64,000 nt of DNA from Palsa-506 sp963707065 (GTDB lineage Bacteria > Actinomycetota > Actinomycetes > Streptosporangiales > Streptosporangiaceae), in the NCBI GenBank assembly GCA_963707065.1, contig CAVPPJ010000008.1, positions 124,001 through 188,000 on the forward strand. Reading direction: 5' to 3'. Positions 59,791 through 64,000 of this stretch are shown piece after piece. The notes under the pieces were generated by a model that worked only from the letters and a program-made list of their open reading frames with translations, was not told the origin of the DNA and did not search any database. Each line of letters opens with the position of its first letter. Positions within the stretch are counted from its first letter, which is position 1. The translations under genes and the position numbers were made by a program.

Positions 59791-60683
59791 CCATCCTGGC
59801 CGCCTGCGGCGGGGCTCTTGTCGCGGCCGGGATCGTGCTGCTCCTCAGTGAGCTCACCAGGCGCGCCCCGGCACCGGGAACGCCGCCGGGACCGCGCACG
59901 CTGCGCGTAATCCTGCCGGGAGCCTCGGCGCGGCGGTGGCTGCTCGCCCTGGCGGCATTCCTGGCCGTGCTGGCGATCACGCGCTGGCCGGTGGCTGCTA
60001 TCGCCGCGGCGGCCGGGGTGATCTTCCTGCCGAAGCTCACCTCCAGCAGGGATCAGCGGCACCGGACCGCGACGCTGGAAGCACTGGAGCAGTGGGCCCG
60101 GCGGCTGGCGGACATGCTCACCGCCAGCCGCGCGCTGGAGGACGCGCTGGAGGCAAGCGCCCGCTCGGCCCCCGCAGCCATTGCCGGGCCGGTCGGCGCG
60201 CTCGCCCGCCGGCTGTCCGCCCGGACCGGCACCGAGACGGCGCTGCGGGCTTTCGCCGCCGAGATCGACGATCCGGCGGGGGATCGGATCGCCGCGGCGC
60301 TCATCATCGCGACTAGCCGCCGCGGCGGCGGGGCGCACGCCGTGCTCAGCGCCCTCGCCGAGATGCTCGGCCGCGACGTCGCGGCCCGCCGGGAGATCGA
60401 GGCGGAACGGGCGCAGCACCGGACGACAGTCCGGTGGATCACGATCTTCGTGTGCGCCTTCACTGCCTTCGCGGTGCTGAACCGTGCCTACTCCGCGCCC
60501 TTCGGGACGGTGGCCGGGCAGGTCGTGCTCGCCGCGGTGGCCGGCATGTACGCGGCCGGGCTGGCCTGGCTGCACCGGCTCGGCAGTATCCCGGCGGCCG
60601 GCCGGTTCCTTGACCCCCCGCCGGCGGCCGGCCCGCCGGCTGGCATCCCGGCCGGTCAGCGGGTCGCCGGGAGGCTGCGGTGA
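59787..60683 (+). CDS. tadB: Tad inner membrane platform protein TadB
   Basis: A 298-residue type II secretion F-domain (GspF/TadB) protein. N-terminal helices (ILAACGGALVAAGIVLLLSE and LALAAFLAVLAITRWPVAAI), then the cytoplasmic F domain (LEQWARRLADMLTASRALED, ALIIATSRRGGGAHAVLSAL) and two C-terminal helices. Forms the membrane platform with TadC. ATGA overlaps with tadA and tadC. Confidence 0.9.
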   Translation: MTILAACGGALVAAGIVLLLSELTRRAPAPGTPPGPRTLRVILPGASARRWLLALAAFLAVLAITRWPVAAIAAAAGVIFLPKLTSSRDQRHRTATLEALEQWARRLADMLTASRALEDALEASARSAPAAIAGPVGALARRLSARTGTETALRAFAAEIDDPAGDRIAAALIIATSRRGGGAHAVLSALAEMLGRDVAARREIEAERAQHRTTVRWITIFVCAFTAFAVLNRAYSAPFGTVAGQVVLAAVAGMYAAGLAWLHRLGSIPAAGRFLDPPPAAGPPAGIPAGQRVAGRLR

Positions 60684-61549
60684 ACCTGTGGCTCGTTGCC
60701 GCCGGCGTGCTGGCCGGCCTCGGCTTCTTCCTGGCCGCCCGTGAGATCCTGCCCGCGGCCCCGCGGCTGGACGCGGCGCTGGCCAGGCTTGAGCAGGGCC
60801 CCGGCAGGGCAGACGGCGAGTCGGTGTCCCGGCAGGCCGCCCGGCGGCTCAGCGCGGCGGCGCCCTGGCTGCCGGTACCGACCCAGGACCTGGCCATGCT
60901 CGGCCAGGACCGCGAGTCGTGGCTGGCCAGCAAGGTCGCCTGCGGCGCGATCGGCCTCGCCGTGGTGCCGGTCCTGGCCGGGCTGCTCGCGCTGGCCGGC
61001 GGCCACCTGCCCTGGGCGCTGCCCGCCGCCGCGTCGCTGGCCTGCGGCGCGGCCATGTTCTTCGCCCCGGACCTGGTCACGCGAGTCAACGCAGCCGAGA
61101 AGCGGGCCGACTTCCGGCACGCGCTCACCAGCTATCTCGACCTTGTCGCGCTGGAGCGCGGGGCCGGCGCGGCGCCCACCGAGGCGCTGGAGGCCGCGGC
61201 CGGGATCGGCGGCGGCTGGGCCTTCGAGCGGATCGCCGCCGCGCTCGACGAGGCGCGTAAGGCCGGCCTCGCCCCGTGGTCCGGCCTGGCCGCGCTGGCC
61301 AGCCAGACCGGCGTCGCGGAACTCACCGACCTGGCCGACATTGCCGGCGTCGCCGGGCAGGAAGGCGCGCGGATCATCGAGACGCTGAGTGCCCGGGCCG
61401 CGTCCATGCGCGCCCAGGCGCTGGCGGCCGACCGCGCCATGGCCGGCTCGCGCAGCACCACGATGGTGATCCCGATCGCCCTGCTCGGCGCCGGCTTCCT
61501 GCTGCTCATGATCTTCCCCGTCGTCTACCGCACCCTAGGAGCGGGATAG
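60680..61549 (+). CDS. tadC: Tad inner membrane platform protein TadC
   Basis: A 289-residue partner of TadB. Hydrophobic N-terminus (VNLWLVAAGVLAGLGFFLAA), a central pair of helices around residue 95-135, the F domain with DFRHALTSYLDLVALERGAG and LADIAGVAGQEGARIIETLS, and a final helix TTMVIPIALLGAGFLLLMIF. The GTG start overlaps the tadB stop. Confidence 0.9.
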   Translation: MNLWLVAAGVLAGLGFFLAAREILPAAPRLDAALARLEQGPGRADGESVSRQAARRLSAAAPWLPVPTQDLAMLGQDRESWLASKVACGAIGLAVVPVLAGLLALAGGHLPWALPAAASLACGAAMFFAPDLVTRVNAAEKRADFRHALTSYLDLVALERGAGAAPTEALEAAAGIGGGWAFERIAAALDEARKAGLAPWSGLAALASQTGVAELTDLADIAGVAGQEGARIIETLSARAASMRAQALAADRAMAGSRSTTMVIPIALLGAGFLLLMIFPVVYRTLGAG

Positions 61550-61573
61550 TCCCGCCCGGACTGAGGAGGGCCC

Positions 61574-61777
61574 ATGCATGACCCGTTGTGGACAGCGGTC
61601 AGATACCTGCTGCTCCGGGCACGTGCTCGCACCCGCGCCGCGCTGGACGGGCAGCCCGAATCCGGCGCGATCACGCTGGAATGGATCGTGATCGCCGGGA
61701 TCCTGGTGGTCGCGGCCATCGCGGCCGGCGTCGTCTTCATCGCCGATATCAAGAAATACGAGGCGAAGATCCCTTAA
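61574..61777 (+). CDS. Flp-like pilin subunit
   Basis: A 67-residue small protein: a basic N-terminus, then GAITLEWIVIAGILVVAAIA with the Glu that in Flp/type IV pilins sits at position +5 after prepilin cleavage, then AGVVFIADIKKYEAKIP. AGGAGG site before ATG 61574. Likely the major pilin, cleaved by a prepilin peptidase that is not in the window. It is the first gene after tadC, as in other actinobacterial Tad loci. Confidence 0.82.
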   Translation: MHDPLWTAVRYLLLRARARTRAALDGQPESGAITLEWIVIAGILVVAAIAAGVVFIADIKKYEAKIP

Positions 61778-61780
61778 GCC

Positions 61781-62182
61781 ATGAACGCAATCCGGCGCCG
61801 GAACCCCGGCCGCGGCGACGCAGGCGCGCTGACCCTGAGTTACGTGATCATCGTGCCGGTCTTCCTGGCCGCCGTGATGGTCATCGTGCAGACGTCACTG
61901 TGGTACCTGGCGCGGCAGTCCGCGCTCGCCGCCGCCCGCCAGGGCGCCGATGCCGCGAGGGTGCTCAATGCGCCGCTGGGCGCAGGCCCGAGCGCTGCCC
62001 TCGCGTTCGCCCGCTCGGCGGCTTCCGGCTACCTGCTCGGACCCGCGGCTTCGACGGCGGGCAGCAGTCAGTTCACCGTGGAGGTCACCGTCACCGGCGA
62101 CGCGCCTTCGCTGGTACCCGGCATCGTGATCAGGGTGACGCAGGTGGCCAGGGCGCCAGTCGAGCACTTCACCACACCGTGA
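61781..62182 (+). CDS. TadE-like pseudopilin (first copy)
   Basis: A 133-residue TadE-family protein: GDAGALTLSYVIIVPVFLAA, then VMVIVQTSLWYLARQSALAA is the pilin-like helix with the usual following helix ARQGADAARVLNAP. In most TadE proteins a Glu follows the processing site; here Ser-Tyr occupies that region, so processing is uncertain. The stop overlaps the next gene's GTG. Confidence 0.8.
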   Translation: MNAIRRRNPGRGDAGALTLSYVIIVPVFLAAVMVIVQTSLWYLARQSALAAARQGADAARVLNAPLGAGPSAALAFARSAASGYLLGPAASTAGSSQFTVEVTVTGDAPSLVPGIVIRVTQVARAPVEHFTTP

Positions 62183-62628
62183 CAAGCCAGGAACGCGCCG
62201 TGCGGCCCGGCTGGCCGGGCCGCGATGACGGCAACGCGGCCCTTGAGCTAGTGATCCTGGCGCCAGTGATCCTGTTCCTGCTCGGGCTGCTGATCGCGGC
62301 CGGGCGGACGTCGATCGCGCAAGGATCCGTGAACGCCGCCGCGCGCGACGCCGCCCGGCAGGCATCGATCTCCCGCACCCCGGCCGCGGCCCAGGCGGCG
62401 GCACTCGCCAGCGCGCGCGCAGCGCTCGGCCAGGACGCCATCGACTGCGCGCCGGTAGTGACAGTCAACACCTCCGGCTTCGGCATCCCGGTCGGCCTGC
62501 CCGCGCAGGTAACGGCCCATGTGACCTGCCGGGTATCCCTCTCTGACCTGCTCGTTCCCGGCATGCCGGGAGGCAGGACGCTAACCGCGACCTTTACCTC
62601 GCCGCTCGATCCCTACCGGGCCAGGTGA
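62179..62628 (+). CDS. TadE-like pseudopilin (second copy)
   Basis: A 149-residue TadE-family protein: GRDDGNAALELVILAPVILF, then LLGLLIAAGRTSIAQGSVNA, with the canonical Glu (ALELV) after a small-residue processing site. Followed by AAARDAARQASISRTPAAAQ and a beta-rich C-terminus with two cysteines (DCAPV, VTCRVS), as is common for TadE. GTG start overlaps the first tadE stop. Confidence 0.85.
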   Translation: MTSQERAVRPGWPGRDDGNAALELVILAPVILFLLGLLIAAGRTSIAQGSVNAAARDAARQASISRTPAAAQAAALASARAALGQDAIDCAPVVTVNTSGFGIPVGLPAQVTAHVTCRVSLSDLLVPGMPGGRTLTATFTSPLDPYRAR

Positions 62629-62635
62629 CCCGCAG

Positions 62636-63241
62636 ATGAACATCGCGGTACATGTCACAGGAACCGTCACAGGCCGGGCGGCACTATCGAGCGGCGGACA
62701 GCACACGATGAACCTTGATCACCGGGAGCCGCGGATGAGCCGGCCGAGCCAGCCGCCGCGCGCACGCCTGCGCGGGCGCGGCGAGCGAGCGCGGGCCGGG
62801 CGGCGTGAGCGCGAGCGCGGCTCGATCACCCTGATGCTGGCGGCCCTGTCGGTGGCGCTCATCGCCCTGGCCGGAATCGTCATCGATGGCGGCGCCAAGC
62901 TGAGGGCGGCCGAGAACGCGGATGCCGTCGCGCAGGAGGCGGCCCGCGCGGGAGCAGGGATCGTGAATCAGTCCACGGCCTACTCGACGGGGACTTTCAT
63001 CGTCGACCAGAGCCAGGCCATCGCCGCGGCGCGCGCTTACCTGGCCGCCGCCGCCCACGCCTACCAGCCCGTTGGCGGCCTGCACGGCACCGTGGCCGCG
63101 CATGGCCGGGACTCCATCCGGGTCACGGTGACCGTCAGCGAGCCGACCAGCGTCCTGTCGATCATCGGAATTGACTCGATGAGCTCCACCGGGGCCGCGA
63201 CCGCGGCCCTGGTGACCGGCGTGACGGGACCGGGCGCATGA
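62636..63241 (+). CDS. TadG-like protein
   Basis: About 201 residues. After an Arg-rich N-terminus, ERGSITLMLAALSVALIALA then GIVIDGGAKLRAAENADAVA is the TadG-type N-terminal helix that anchors the protein, followed by QEAARAGAGIVNQST. The C-terminus is a short beta-rich region (HGRDSIRVTVTVSEPTSVLS). Several ATGs are possible (62636, 62708, 62735); the first is used because it is close behind the previous gene. Ends in an ATGA overlap with the LysM gene. Confidence 0.8.
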   Translation: MNIAVHVTGTVTGRAALSSGGQHTMNLDHREPRMSRPSQPPRARLRGRGERARAGRRERERGSITLMLAALSVALIALAGIVIDGGAKLRAAENADAVAQEAARAGAGIVNQSTAYSTGTFIVDQSQAIAAARAYLAAAAHAYQPVGGLHGTVAAHGRDSIRVTVTVSEPTSVLSIIGIDSMSSTGAATAALVTGVTGPGA

Positions 63242-64000
63242 CGCGCCGCCGGGCGGCCTCCGCCGCACGCGGCCTGGCCGCCCTGGTCACGCTGCTGCTG
63301 CTGGTGGCTGGCCTGCCGGTGGTGCTGTACCGATTCGGCGGCAGCCCCGTCCCGCACCGGCTCCCGTCCCTGCATCAGGTGACCGCGGCGCTGCTCCGGC
63401 GAGATAGCGGAGCGCTGTTCTTCGGCGTCGTGCGTGACGTCAGCTGGGCGGCCTGGGCGCTGTTCAGCCTGGCGGTGGTCGCCGAGAGCCTGGCGGCGAT
63501 AGGCGGGCGGCAGGCTCCGCGGCTCCGGCTTGGCGCCCTGCAGAATATGGCCGGCCAGCTGGTCGCGCTGGTCGCCCTCACGTTCAGCAACCCGGCTACA
63601 GCGGTGCTCGCAGCGGCGCCCGCTGTCCCGGTCGCGATGGCGCCCGCATTCCCGGCGCAGTCTCCGAATGCGGGCATTCTCGCCGCAGGCCAGCCGGCCC
63701 CGGCCAGTGCCGCCGAGGCCGGCCCCGGCGGCATCGCGGCCGGGGAACACGCCGCCACAGACCAGTCAGCCAGTCCGCCGGCCGTTCCGCAGGTGATGAG
63801 CATGGCTTCCTATCAGGCGGTGGTCGTCCGGCCGGGTGAATGCCTGTGGACGATAGCCCAGCGTTATCTCGGCGAGGGAGATCTCTATCCCGAGATCGTC
63901 AAGCTCAATATCGGGCACGCAATGGGCGACGGCCACGTCTTCAGCGACCCGGCCGTGGTCTGGCCCGGCTGGGTACTGCAGCTTCCGCCGACCGCGAGCC
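63238..64000 (+). CDS. LysM-domain protein, partial (runs off right edge)
   Basis: At least 254 residues from ATG 63238. Two or three N-terminal hydrophobic segments (GLAALVTLLLLVAGLPVVLY; WAAWALFSLAVVAESLAAIG; MAGQLVALVALTFSNPATAV), an Ala/Pro linker, then a LysM peptidoglycan-binding domain: VVRPGECLWTIAQRYLGEGD, YPEIVKLNIGHAMGDGHVFS, WPGWVLQLPPTA. Such large LysM/BTAD membrane proteins often end actinobacterial Tad loci. The C-terminal part lies outside the window. Confidence 0.8.
   Translation, partial: MTRRRAASAARGLAALVTLLLLVAGLPVVLYRFGGSPVPHRLPSLHQVTAALLRRDSGALFFGVVRDVSWAAWALFSLAVVAESLAAIGGRQAPRLRLGALQNMAGQLVALVALTFSNPATAVLAAAPAVPVAMAPAFPAQSPNAGILAAGQPAPASAAEAGPGGIAAGEHAATDQSASPPAVPQVMSMASYQAVVVRPGECLWTIAQRYLGEGDLYPEIVKLNIGHAMGDGHVFSDPAVVWPGWVLQLPPTAS

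Overview
The window is very GC-rich, has strong G/C bias at third codon positions, many ATGA and TGATG gene overlaps, a DUF222/HNH (13E12-type) endonuclease gene and an actinobacterial Tad pilus locus. All of this points to a chromosomal segment of a high-GC actinomycete. The genus cannot be fixed from the sequence alone. No rRNA, CRISPR array or prophage was seen. The only tRNA is a selenocysteine tRNA.

Layout. 1-14 kb: a tal-pgi sugar-phosphate operon (pgi runs off the left edge), a PfpI-MarR-MFS efflux operon with a palindrome in front of marR, an SDR, a stand-alone LigD-type phosphoesterase domain, a DUF1707 protein, an SOS-type HNH endonuclease and several small housekeeping genes. 14-26 kb: a large LuxR ATPase regulator, two MFS exporters, an MntP-like pump, selD next to tRNA-Sec, a phosphotransferase, a DUF885 hydrolase, and a methyltransferase gene enclosed by long inverted copies of an insertion-sequence end. 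27-29 kb: ilvE behind a leucine/isoleucine/valine leader peptide. 28.9-34.4 kb: an accessory island with a five-repeat precursor-like peptide, a PqqD-like/M50 metalloprotease gene broken by frameshifts, a divergent ATPase-LuxR regulator and a small two-helix membrane peptide. This is the best candidate in the window for an undescribed (RiPP-like) system. 34.8-36.6 kb: an IS1182-like element inserted at the 3' end of an IclR gene.

36.6-47.6 kb: a branched-chain amino acid block: IclR (NdgR/LtbR type) divergent from leuCD, then ilvBN-ilvC-leuB-cimA-ilvD. ilvB, ilvE and ilvD each have a small upstream leader reading frame containing branched-chain codons, and ilvB also has a clear transcription terminator, so the pathway appears to be controlled by ribosome-mediated attenuation. 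leuA and serA are not in the window. 47.6-54.9 kb: two bacterial PH-domain membrane proteins, a tryptophanyl-tRNA synthetase behind a textbook tandem-Trp attenuator, a MerR-PP2C fusion, a RibD-like reductase and a Rieske oxygenase. 55.3-64 kb: a tightly overlapping Tad/Flp pilus operon (lipoprotein, exported protein, SAF protein, TadZ-like, TadA, TadB, TadC, Flp-like pilin, two TadE, TadG-like), ending in a LysM protein cut by the right edge.

Caution: five frame disruptions were found (transposase, ilvC, cimA 5' end, and two in the M50 gene). In ilvC, cimA and the transposase each looks like one extra base. Since ilvC and cimA should be functional, sequencing or assembly indels are a real possibility.
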